DNA from: Fusobacteriaceae bacterium
GTDB taxonomy: Bacteria; Fusobacteriota; Fusobacteriia; Fusobacteriales; Fusobacteriaceae
Direction of reading: 5' to 3'
DNA: 8,243 nucleotides
NCBI GenBank assembly: GCA_016938425.1
Contig: JAFGUR010000175.1
Span: 1-8,243 of the forward strand
The position numbers and the translations under genes are program-made. The notes below the pieces were generated by a model. It was not told where the DNA came from, did not search any database, and worked only from the letters and a program-made list of their open reading frames with translations. Numbering within the stretch: position 1 is the stretch's first letter; each line of letters starts with the position of its first letter. This document shows positions 1-6,404 of this stretch, piece by piece.

Positions 1-87
1 CCACATTTCAATTCGTACTTATTACATTAAGATTTATAGTTTCCTAATTAAGTATAAACAAAGTCTGATTTGTAAAGAAGGTGAGTA

Positions 88-1566
88 ATGAAAAAATATA
101 TAAATGAATTGGAAAATTTAAAAAATGAAAAAGAAGTTATTGAAAAAAAATTATTCGTTGCTGAAAACAAAATAATTGAACTTGAAAAAGAAAATTTAAC
201 AGCGTTCGCTGTAGGGGATGTTGTTATGGATGGAATTTTCGTTTTAAATTTAGATGGTGTAATTACTAAAATAAATAAAGGATATACTGATATAACAGGT
301 ATTGAAGAAAAAGATATTCTTGGAAAAAGTATTTGGGAGATTGAACAAGAAAAATATTTTACAGAGGATATTTCTTTTGAAATACTGAAAACTCGAAAAA
401 AAACAACTGCCATGGCTACAATTCTTAAAAATGATAAAAGGGTTTTAATGACAGGGTCTCCTATTTTTGATAAAAATGGAGAATTTATAAAAATTATAGT
501 GGTAATTAGAGATATAACGTCTCTTATTAATCTGAGAGAACAACTAGAAAAGGTAGAAGAAAAAAAACGAATTATACAGAATAAATTAAATACTTTAATA
601 AACGTAGAAGAGTGGAAACATTTTAAAGGAAATTCTCCTAAAGTTAATGAAATTAAGGAATTAATTAAATATGTAGCTCCCACTGATGCATCAATTTTTA
701 TAATTGGTGATACTGGAACAGGGAAAGAGGTTGTTGCAAAAGAAATTTATGAAAGAAGCAAAAGATTTGGTAGCCCTTATATAAAGATAAATTGTGCTGC
801 TATCCCAGAAAATTTATTAGAATCAGAATTATTCGGATACGAAAAAGGTGCTTTTACTGGAGCAGACAATAAAGCTAAAAAAGGATTGTTTGAAATTGCC
901 AATGGTGGAACTATTCTACTTGACGAAATAACAGAATTGCCTTTAAGTCTTCAGCCAAAACTTTTAAGAGTTTTACAAGAAAGAGAAATTACACCCTTAG
1001 GGGGCATAAAGAGTATAAAGATTGATACGAGAGTAATTGTCGCATGTAACAAAGATCCAGAAGTGCTTATAAAAAAAGGGCTTTTTAGAGCTGATTTGTT
1101 TTATAGACTGAACGTTTTCCCTATTAACCTACCAAGTTTAAAAGATAGAAAGGAAGATATTCCAGATATTTCAATGCTATTTTTAGAAAGATTTAACAAA
1201 ACTTATGATAAAAATAAAGTATTTGATAATACAGCATTTTTTGCCTTGATGTCCTATAACTGGCCAGGAAATGTTAGAGAACTTGAAAACACTTTAGAAA
1301 GAATGACTATAATGTCTCCAAATAAAATATTAACTAATATAGACGTTAAAATGGCTATTGATATAAATAAAAATTTTTCTATAGATGAAAAAACTTCTGA
1401 CACTTTAAGTTTAAAAGAAAATGTAAATAATTTAGAAAGACAACTTATTGAAGAAGCTCTAAAAAAAGGCGGAAGTTCCTATGCTGCTGCAGAAATTTTA
1501 AAAACTACTCAACCAACTATTGTTAGAAAAGCTAAAAGCCTTGGAATTAAAGTTAGACAAAAATAA
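88..1566 (+). CDS. PAS-domain sigma-54-dependent transcriptional activator (enhancer-binding protein)
   Basis: This 492-residue protein should activate RNA polymerase carrying sigma-54 by ATP hydrolysis. The order is an N-terminal coiled coil (about 1-38), a PAS sensor domain (about 40-145), a second short coiled coil (145-172), the AAA+ domain (about 178-400) and a C-terminal helix-turn-helix (464-487). Walker A is GDTGTGKE (207-214), the sigma-54-contacting loop is GAFTGA (254-259), Walker B is GGTILLDE (273-280), likely arginine fingers are R334 and R340, and sensor II is WPGNVREL (392-399). The C-terminal helix-turn-helix (YAAAEILKTTQPTIVRKAKSLGI) looks more like TyrR than classical Fis. 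There is no receiver domain, so it probably senses a small molecule or redox state through PAS rather than phosphorylation. The ATG at 88 has a GAAGGTG ribosome site at 77-83. No -24/-12 promoter was found in the window, so its targets probably lie elsewhere, perhaps upstream. The family call is secure; the ligand is unknown. Confidence 0.95.
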   Translation: MKKYINELENLKNEKEVIEKKLFVAENKIIELEKENLTAFAVGDVVMDGIFVLNLDGVITKINKGYTDITGIEEKDILGKSIWEIEQEKYFTEDISFEILKTRKKTTAMATILKNDKRVLMTGSPIFDKNGEFIKIIVVIRDITSLINLREQLEKVEEKKRIIQNKLNTLINVEEWKHFKGNSPKVNEIKELIKYVAPTDASIFIIGDTGTGKEVVAKEIYERSKRFGSPYIKINCAAIPENLLESELFGYEKGAFTGADNKAKKGLFEIANGGTILLDEITELPLSLQPKLLRVLQEREITPLGGIKSIKIDTRVIVACNKDPEVLIKKGLFRADLFYRLNVFPINLPSLKDRKEDIPDISMLFLERFNKTYDKNKVFDNTAFFALMSYNWPGNVRELENTLERMTIMSPNKILTNIDVKMAIDINKNFSIDEKTSDTLSLKENVNNLERQLIEEALKKGGSSYAAAEILKTTQPTIVRKAKSLGIKVRQK

Positions 1567-1592
1567 AAGTGCTTATTTAGCACTTTTATTTT
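1563..1592. terminator. Bidirectional rho-independent terminator shared by two convergent genes
   Basis: A perfect 11-bp stem (ATAAAAGTGCT at 1563-1573 with AGCACTTTTAT at 1579-1589) closes a 5-base loop, TATTT. It is followed by T residues on the plus strand (1590-1592) and by a run of T on the minus strand (the complement of 1559-1563). It contains the stop codon of the sigma-54 regulator (1564-1566) in its left arm. The stop codon of the LysR gene (complement of 1573-1575) begins at the last base of that arm and runs into the loop, so one hairpin ends both transcripts. Confidence 0.85.
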
Positions 1593-2469
1593 GCTTCAAC
1601 TCTTTTATGAAAGACTCTAAACCTAAATTAGTATTGTTTTTCTTCCATATAGCTATTAAATCTAAATCTTCAAAAGGATTATCATACTCATAAGTTTTGA
1701 TATTTGTAACATTCGTTTTACTATGGCAAAATGTTATTCCTTCTCCTTTTTGGACAGCTAAAATCAAAGAGTTAACATTTGGAACATATTTCTTTATATC
1801 AGGTTCAAACCCGTAGTGTTTACATGTCTCTATAACTCTTTTTGCACCATGTTCAGACTCTGTTTCAGAAATGCAAATAAATTTTTCATTTTTCAAATCT
1901 TTTACATCAATTTTATCGAGCTTTGACAAGGGATTTGAAAGAGGAACTGCAATACTGAAGTTTAATTTTTCAACATGACACCATCCAATGTCTTCATAAG
2001 AATCAAGTTCAAAAAATGGAACAAAAACAATATCAAATTTCCCATTGTCTAACCCATTTTTTAAAGCTTTAAAACTATACCCTTCTAAGTTAACTTCTAT
2101 TTCTTGATTTTTCTCTAAAAAATTTCTCAATATATTTTCTAAGTACTCATCAAAATCAAAAGTATCTATCCAACCAATATTAACTACTCTATTAATAAAT
2201 CTCCCTTTTAACCTAGCATTTTCAATATTTTTCCCCATAGTTTTTACAAGAATACTCCAATCTTTATATAAAGATTCCCCTTGAGGAGTCAATTTTACAT
2301 CCCGCTTATTACGAATAAAAAGAGGGTATCCCAATTCATTTTCCAATGAAATTATTTGTTTGCTAAGAGCAGGTTGAGAAATATATAACAATTTAGAAGA
2401 ATTTGTAAAATTAAGAGTCTCTGCTGTAATTAAAAAATAATGAATCTGATGAAAAGAAATATTATACAT
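1573..2469 (-). CDS. LysR-family transcriptional regulator, divergent to the flavoprotein gene
   Basis: This is a full-length LysR-type regulator of 298 residues. The N-terminal winged helix-turn-helix covers about residues 5-62, with the recognition helix around SQPALSKQI (31-39) followed by ENELGYPLFIR and the typical LTPQGE wing (60-65). A linker helix (about 65-90) leads to a two-lobed effector-binding domain (about 94-290). I chose the ATG at 2469 because AAAGGTGG (2485-2478) lies 8 bases upstream. The longer reading from GTG at 2481 would start inside that ribosome site. It is transcribed away from the FAD oxidoreductase gene across a shared 203-bp control region with a LysR-type dyad. 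By family behaviour it probably autoregulates and switches the flavoprotein gene in response to a substrate-like co-inducer; the effector is not identifiable. Confidence 0.93.
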   Translation of the reverse strand: MYNISFHQIHYFLITAETLNFTNSSKLLYISQPALSKQIISLENELGYPLFIRNKRDVKLTPQGESLYKDWSILVKTMGKNIENARLKGRFINRVVNIGWIDTFDFDEYLENILRNFLEKNQEIEVNLEGYSFKALKNGLDNGKFDIVFVPFFELDSYEDIGWCHVEKLNFSIAVPLSNPLSKLDKIDVKDLKNEKFICISETESEHGAKRVIETCKHYGFEPDIKKYVPNVNSLILAVQKGEGITFCHSKTNVTNIKTYEYDNPFEDLDLIAIWKKNNTNLGLESFIKELKQNKSAK

Positions 2470-2477
2470 TACATACA

Positions 2478-2485
2478 CCACCTTT
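2478..2485 (-). promoter_or_regulatory. Ribosome binding site that fixes the LysR start
   Basis: Read on the minus strand, AAAGGTGG ends 8 bases before the ATG at 2469. The in-frame GTG at 2481-2479 overlaps this site and so cannot be served by it, which favours the shorter protein. Confidence 0.75.
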
Positions 2486-2508
2486 ATTTTATACTTTTTT
2501 TACTTACA

Positions 2509-2520
2509 AAAAGTACTTTT
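2509..2520. repeat. Perfect palindrome AAAAGTACTTTT at the presumed LysR transcript start
   Basis: A 12-base perfect palindrome lies just downstream of the predicted -10 box of the LysR gene, over its expected transcription start near 2521. It could be an operator or a weak 5' leader hairpin; it may also be chance in such A+T-rich DNA. Confidence 0.3.
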
Positions 2521-2527
2521 ATTAAAC

Positions 2528-2556
2528 ATTATATACTAAAAAAAGTTATATGTAAA
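2528..2556 (-). promoter_or_regulatory. Predicted sigma-70-type promoter of the LysR gene
   Basis: On the minus strand, TTTACA (2556-2551) and TATAAT (2533-2528) are separated by exactly 17 bases. The predicted start near 2521 gives a leader of about 50 bases. The -35 box lies inside the AGTTATA repeat cluster, so binding there by the regulator would be expected to affect its own transcription. Confidence 0.65.
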
Positions 2557-2581
2557 GTTGATATAACTAAAAGTTATAACT
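2544..2581. promoter_or_regulatory. LysR-type operator: cluster of AGTTATA/TATAACT repeats
   Basis: Four AGTTATA half-sites occur in alternating orientation: 2544-2550 (+), 2562-2568 (-), 2572-2578 (+) and 2575-2581 (-). They build overlapping dyads: AGTTATAT with ATATAACT (2544-2551 and 2561-2568, 9-base gap), TATAACT-AAA-AGTTATA (2562-2578) and the perfect palindrome AGTTATAACT (2572-2581). The middle dyad has the LysR-family T-N11-A form (T2564 to A2576, ATAAC-N5-GTTAT). A further partial half-site, TATAAC, is at 2591-2596. The cluster covers both -35 boxes and the spacer of the flavoprotein promoter, fitting joint control of both genes. That the neighbouring regulator binds here is inferred from position and motif form. 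Confidence 0.65.
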
Positions 2582-2586
2582 ATAAG
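2558..2586 (+). promoter_or_regulatory. Predicted promoter of the FAD oxidoreductase gene
   Basis: TTGATA (2558-2563) and TATAAG (2581-2586) are spaced by 17 bases, giving a predicted start near 2593 and a leader of about 80 bases. The -35 box abuts the opposing LysR-gene -35 box with one base between them. A weaker alternative, TTTTGA (2615-2620) with TAAAAT (2638-2643), also has a 17-base spacer and would place the operator upstream, as expected for an activator-dependent promoter. Sequence alone does not separate the two. Confidence 0.5.
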
Positions 2587-2672
2587 TCAATATAACAATT
2601 AGACTATTTTATTGTTTTGAGGGTATCATATAGTGAATAAAATAATTTGAATAAAAACGAAAGGAGATTTTT

Positions 2673-4172
2673 ATGAAAAGTATTGAAACAGATGTAATTG
2701 TTGTAGCAGCAGGATTATCTGGTTTAGCATCAGCAATTTCAGCAGCAGAAAACGGTGCAAGTGTAGTAGCCTTTGAAAAATCGAATACAACTGGAGGAGC
2801 AGCAAATATGGGGATGGGTCCTCTTGGAATTGGTTCTCGCATCCAAAAAGAACATATGATTTCCTTAACTCCTGGAGAAGCTTTTAGAAAACATATGTAT
2901 TTTACTCATTATCGTGTAGATGCAAGAATGGTTCGTGATTATTATTTTAAATCTGGAGATACAATAAATTGGTTAATGGATATGGGAGTTGAATTTATTA
3001 CAGTTTCTAGAGCATTTAGTGCTCCAGAAGCAACAAGAGCGTATTCAGATGGAGAATTTACTTGGCATGTTGTAAAACCAGAAGGTGGGGGACCTCCAGG
3101 ACCTAGAAGTGCTTCTGCAATGATTAAAAAAATGACTGAAAAAGCAGTTGAATTAGGCGTTGAATTTAAATTTGAAACACCTGTAAATAAAGTAATTATG
3201 GAAAATGGTAAAGCAGTTGGAGTAATTGCTAAAGATAAAGATGGAAATGAAATTGAAGCAAGAGCAAAAGCTATAATTATTGCAACTGGTGGATTTGGAG
3301 ATAATCCAAAAATGATAAATGAATTAACTGGTTATGAGTTTGGGAAAACTATATATAACTTTGCCATCCCTGGAATGAAAGGTGATGGACTAAACATGGC
3401 TTGGGAAGCTGGTGCAGGAAAAGTAACTCCAGTTATGGAATTAATGTATCAATTACCTGATAATATGAACCACTTTATTCTTGATGGTGCTTTCCGTCAA
3501 CCATGTTTATGGGTTAATAAAATTGGTCAACGTTTTATGCCAGAAGACCAAATTGCAAATACAACATTTACTGGAAACGCAATTACAACTCAACCAGGTA
3601 TGATAGCTTATAGTATTTTTGATAGCAAATTATTAAGAAAGTACAAAAAAAATGGGCCAGATATAATTTCCCATGTTCATCCACATGATTTATATGAGCA
3701 TTTTGATGAAGCTTGGGAAAGAGATATAACAAATGGTTATGAACCAATTGCTCAAGCTGATACTATTGAAGAATTAGCTGAAAAAATGGGGATTTCGGTA
3801 GAAGGTTTAGTTCAACAAGTTGAAGAATATAACGAAATGTGTGAAGCCGGTTTTGATGAAATATTTGAAAAAGAAAGACAATATATGCAACCAATTGAAA
3901 AAGGGCCATTCTACTGTTGTCGTCAACATGTTGGAGCCTATGGTTCTGTTGGTGGAATACTAATTAATCATAAAACTCAAGTTATGACAGAAAATTATGA
4001 TGTAATTGAAGGATTATTTGCAGCAGGAAGTGATGCTTGTAATATCTTTGGTGACAGTTATCCATTTATTCTTTCTGGAAACACTATGGGATTCTGTTTA
4101 AATAGTGGACGTATAGCTGGAGAGAATGCAACTGCAAATTTAGTAGAAGAAGATGAAGAAGATTTTAGTTAA
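2673..4172 (+). CDS. Soluble FAD-dependent oxidoreductase, fumarate-reductase flavoprotein superfamily (FAD_binding_2)
   Basis: This 499-residue flavoprotein probably reduces or dehydrogenates a carbon-carbon bond next to an electron-withdrawing group; its substrate is unknown. The N-terminal FAD fold shows VIVVAAGLSGLASA (8-21) with E35 ending the second strand and TTGGAANMGMGPLG (39-52) after it. The usual GxGxxG appears as AxGxxG because A12 replaces the first glycine. Further FAD motifs are ATGGFGDNP (204-212) and the C-terminal GLFAAGSDA (447-455) and SGRIAGENA (478-486). The capping domain lies about 225-360. The fumarate-reductase signatures are missing: the region after GQRFMPED (285-292) lacks the TRD arginine, and CNIFGDSYPFILSGN (456-470) replaces the His/Arg segment. 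No signal peptide, haem motif or Fe-S motif is visible, so it is cytoplasmic and needs an electron partner, probably the downstream proteins. AAGGAG at 2661-2666 supports the ATG. Confidence 0.88.
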   Translation: MKSIETDVIVVAAGLSGLASAISAAENGASVVAFEKSNTTGGAANMGMGPLGIGSRIQKEHMISLTPGEAFRKHMYFTHYRVDARMVRDYYFKSGDTINWLMDMGVEFITVSRAFSAPEATRAYSDGEFTWHVVKPEGGGPPGPRSASAMIKKMTEKAVELGVEFKFETPVNKVIMENGKAVGVIAKDKDGNEIEARAKAIIIATGGFGDNPKMINELTGYEFGKTIYNFAIPGMKGDGLNMAWEAGAGKVTPVMELMYQLPDNMNHFILDGAFRQPCLWVNKIGQRFMPEDQIANTTFTGNAITTQPGMIAYSIFDSKLLRKYKKNGPDIISHVHPHDLYEHFDEAWERDITNGYEPIAQADTIEELAEKMGISVEGLVQQVEEYNEMCEAGFDEIFEKERQYMQPIEKGPFYCCRQHVGAYGSVGGILINHKTQVMTENYDVIEGLFAAGSDACNIFGDSYPFILSGNTMGFCLNSGRIAGENATANLVEEDEEDFS

Positions 4173-4190
4173 TAATATTTAACTTAACAT

Positions 4191-4220
4191 TAAACAGACA
4201 ACATCTTAGTTGTCTGTTTA
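4191..4220 (+). terminator. Hairpin terminator after the flavoprotein gene
   Basis: A perfect 12-bp stem (TAAACAGACAAC at 4191-4202 with GTTGTCTGTTTA at 4209-4220) encloses the loop ATCTTA. The following TTATATTATA is only a weak U-tract, so termination may be partial. It may set the flavoprotein level above that of the two downstream redox genes. Confidence 0.65.
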
Positions 4221-4242
4221 TTATATTATAAAAATTAATCAA

Positions 4243-4251
4243 TGTAATAAT
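4243..4251 (+). promoter_or_regulatory. Possible extended -10 element upstream of the electron-transfer operon
   Basis: TGTAATAAT (4243-4251) resembles an extended -10 box (TGn plus AATAAT) about 40 bases before the ATG at 4293. No convincing -35 box is present. The alternative is read-through from the flavoprotein gene past the 4191-4220 hairpin. Confidence 0.25.
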
Positions 4252-4282
4252 TAGTGAAAATTTGAATGATTTTCCTAAATAT

Positions 4283-4287
4283 GGAGG
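4283..4287 (+). promoter_or_regulatory. Ribosome binding site that selects the ATG at 4293
   Basis: GGAGG lies 5 bases before the ATG at 4293. The upstream in-frame ATG at 4266 has no such site and would add nine residues (MIFLNMEVS) not expected ahead of the ferredoxin fold, which begins directly with MKLNIDG. Confidence 0.8.
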
Positions 4288-4292
4288 TTTCA

Positions 4293-6404
4293 ATGAAATT
4301 AAATATAGATGGAAATGATATTGAAGCTAGAGAAGGGGTTTCTGTTTTAGAAGCATCTTTGGAAGCAGGAATATATATTCCTCATTTATGCAAACATCCT
4401 GATTTAGAAGCTATTGGCGGATGTCGTTTATGTGTAGTAGAAATTGAAGGTCAAGATGAAATTGTCCCTTCATGCAAAATGAATGCTACAGAAGGAATGA
4501 TTATAAAAACTAATTCTGAAAAAGCTAGCGAAACAAGAAAAATGGCAATGGAACTTATTTTAGCAACTCATCCTGCCGATTGTACTGGTTGTCCAAAATA
4601 TGGAAATTGTGAATTACAATCAATTTATCAATATTTAGGAGTTAGCCCAGATGGTTGGAAAATGAAATCAAGAATAGTTCCTAATAATACAAGCAATCCA
4701 TTAATTGATCATTCTTTTACAAGATGCATCAGATGTGGTAGATGTATTAGAGCTTGTCACGAATTAAGAGGAGTAAAAGTTCTTGATTTTAGAAGAACAA
4801 AAGATGGAATAAGAGTTGGAACAAAAGACGATTTATCTTTAGAAGAAGCAGGATGTAAATTCTGTGGAGCTTGTATTGAAGTCTGTCCAACAGGAGCTAT
4901 CACTGATAAACTTAACAGTAAAAATGAGATGTTTTCAACTACAGAGGCAATTGTTCCTTGTAGGTCAGCATGCCCAGCACATACAGATGTTCCTAGATAT
5001 GTTCGATACATCAAAGAGGGTGAATTTGCAAAAGCAACTGCAGTAATAAGAGAAAAAGTTCCTTTTCCTGAAATACTCGGGAGTATTTGCAATCATGTAT
5101 GTGAAGACCATTGTAAAAGAACAGATTTAAAAAATCCAATTTCTATATGTAAACTAAAAAAAGCAGCTTCAACTAAAGAAGATAACAATTGGAAAGAAAG
5201 AGCTTTCCATTCAGAAGCTACAGGCAAAAAAGTTGCCATTGTAGGTGCAGGACCAGCTGGAATGACTAGTGCATATTTTCTTGCAAAAAAAGGTTATGAT
5301 GTCACTGTTTATGAAGCCAATAAAAAGGCTGGAGGACAATGTAGATATGGTATTCCAAGTTATCGTTTGTCAGATGAAATAGTTGATAGAGAGATTAATG
5401 GAATATTGGAAGAAGGAGTTAAATTAGAACTTAATACAAAAATAGAAAATCCTAAGGATTTATTAAATAATGGATTTGATGCTGTATTATTAAGTATTGG
5501 AACTCACAAAGGAAATAGACTTCCAATAGAAGGGAACTCTCTAAAAGGGACATTTACTAATGCTGACTTCTTAAAAAAAGTAAGAGAAAATGATAATCTT
5601 GACATAAAAAATAGAGTTATTGTTTTAGGTGGAGGAAATGTTGCTTTTGATTGTGCTCGTTCTGCAATAAGACTTGGAGCAACAGAAGTTCATATTGCTT
5701 GTTTAGAAAGTTTTGAAAATATGACTGCGACTAAAGAAGAAATTGAAGAAGGAATTGAAGAAGGAATTATTCTACACAATTCTAATACTTTCTTAAAGAT
5801 CATTGGGACTGAAAAAGTAGAAGGGATTGAAATTCAAAAAGTTAAGAAATTCAGTTTTGATGACCAAGGAAAAGCAATTTTGGAATTAGAAGAAAATTCT
5901 AATGAAATTATTCCTATTGATACAGTAATTTTTGCTGTTGGTCAAAAACCCGAAGGAACTGAAAATATGGATTTAGAGTTAGTTAGAAATTCATATATAA
6001 AAACTAATGATAAACTAGAAACTAATATTTCTGGTATATTTGCTGCTGGAGATGTTGTTTATGGAACTAAATCTGTTATTGAAGCAATAGAATCTGGACG
6101 TAAAAGTGCTCAAAGTATTGATTTATATTTAGGTGGAAATGGAGATATCTCTGAAAATTTAGTTGATAAAGAAATTCCAAATCCATTTATAGGAACTCAT
6201 CCAAACTTTTCTTCATTAGAAAGAGTTAAAATTGAAATATTAGAAACTGATGAAAGAAAAAATTGTTTTGCCATGGTTGAAAAAGTATTAGGTGATGAAA
6301 AGGCTTCTTGCGAAGCTTCTAGATGTTTACAATGTGATTTAAGACTACAACTTACAAAACCAAAATTATGGAATGAGTTTAGAGAGGTGAAAACAAATGA
6401 ATAA
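4293..6404 (+). CDS. NuoG/HydA-type Fe-S domain fused to GltD/NfnB-like NAD(P)H:FAD oxidoreductase
   Basis: This 703-residue cytoplasmic electron-transfer protein should move electrons between NAD(P)H, FAD and a chain of Fe-S clusters. In order it carries a [2Fe-2S] ferredoxin domain (C33, C44, C47, C61), a His-Cys3 [4Fe-4S] site (H93, C97, C100, C106), and two ferredoxin-type clusters (C145/148/151/155 and C188/191/194/198). These are followed by a GltD-like helical Cys domain (C223, C227, C266, C270, C274, C286), an FAD Rossmann fold (VAIVGAGPAG, 314-323), an NAD(P) fold (VLGGGNVAFDCARSA, 444-458) and the closing FAD motif GIFAAGDVV (581-589). The C-terminus has RCLQCDLR (677-684), a motif normally at the N-terminus of GltD proteins. 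The architecture resembles the NfnB-like fused subunit of Sporomusa-type transhydrogenases. It overlaps the next gene by 8 bases and probably works with it, supplying the flavoprotein encoded upstream. Direction of flow and bifurcation are not provable here. Confidence 0.88.
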   Translation: MKLNIDGNDIEAREGVSVLEASLEAGIYIPHLCKHPDLEAIGGCRLCVVEIEGQDEIVPSCKMNATEGMIIKTNSEKASETRKMAMELILATHPADCTGCPKYGNCELQSIYQYLGVSPDGWKMKSRIVPNNTSNPLIDHSFTRCIRCGRCIRACHELRGVKVLDFRRTKDGIRVGTKDDLSLEEAGCKFCGACIEVCPTGAITDKLNSKNEMFSTTEAIVPCRSACPAHTDVPRYVRYIKEGEFAKATAVIREKVPFPEILGSICNHVCEDHCKRTDLKNPISICKLKKAASTKEDNNWKERAFHSEATGKKVAIVGAGPAGMTSAYFLAKKGYDVTVYEANKKAGGQCRYGIPSYRLSDEIVDREINGILEEGVKLELNTKIENPKDLLNNGFDAVLLSIGTHKGNRLPIEGNSLKGTFTNADFLKKVRENDNLDIKNRVIVLGGGNVAFDCARSAIRLGATEVHIACLESFENMTATKEEIEEGIEEGIILHNSNTFLKIIGTEKVEGIEIQKVKKFSFDDQGKAILELEENSNEIIPIDTVIFAVGQKPEGTENMDLELVRNSYIKTNDKLETNISGIFAAGDVVYGTKSVIEAIESGRKSAQSIDLYLGGNGDISENLVDKEIPNPFIGTHPNFSSLERVKIEILETDERKNCFAMVEKVLGDEKASCEASRCLQCDLRLQLTKPKLWNEFREVKTNE

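Noticed and set aside
1..87. Promoter for the sigma-54 regulator
   Set aside because: A TATAAA is present at 53-58 but no acceptable -35 box sits at the right spacing, and the region is cut by the window start.
48..683. Minus-strand open frame of 211 codons opposite the sigma-54 regulator
   Set aside because: It is antisense to a clearly conserved PAS/AAA+ coding region and its Phe/Ser/Ile-rich product is what reverse-reading A-rich codons gives.
2467..2481. GTG at 2481 as the LysR start
   Set aside because: It lies inside the AAAGGTGG ribosome site, which is well spaced for the ATG at 2469.
4266..4292. ATG at 4266 as the start of the NuoG-GltD fusion
   Set aside because: It has no ribosome site and adds residues that do not fit the ferredoxin fold; GGAGG at 4283-4287 points to the ATG at 4293.
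4757..5092. Minus-strand and alternate-frame open frames inside the NuoG-GltD fusion, and similar ones at 2609-2842 and 6197-6454
   Set aside because: They overlap conserved Fe-S and FAD coding sequence, have no recognisable domains and no good ribosome sites.
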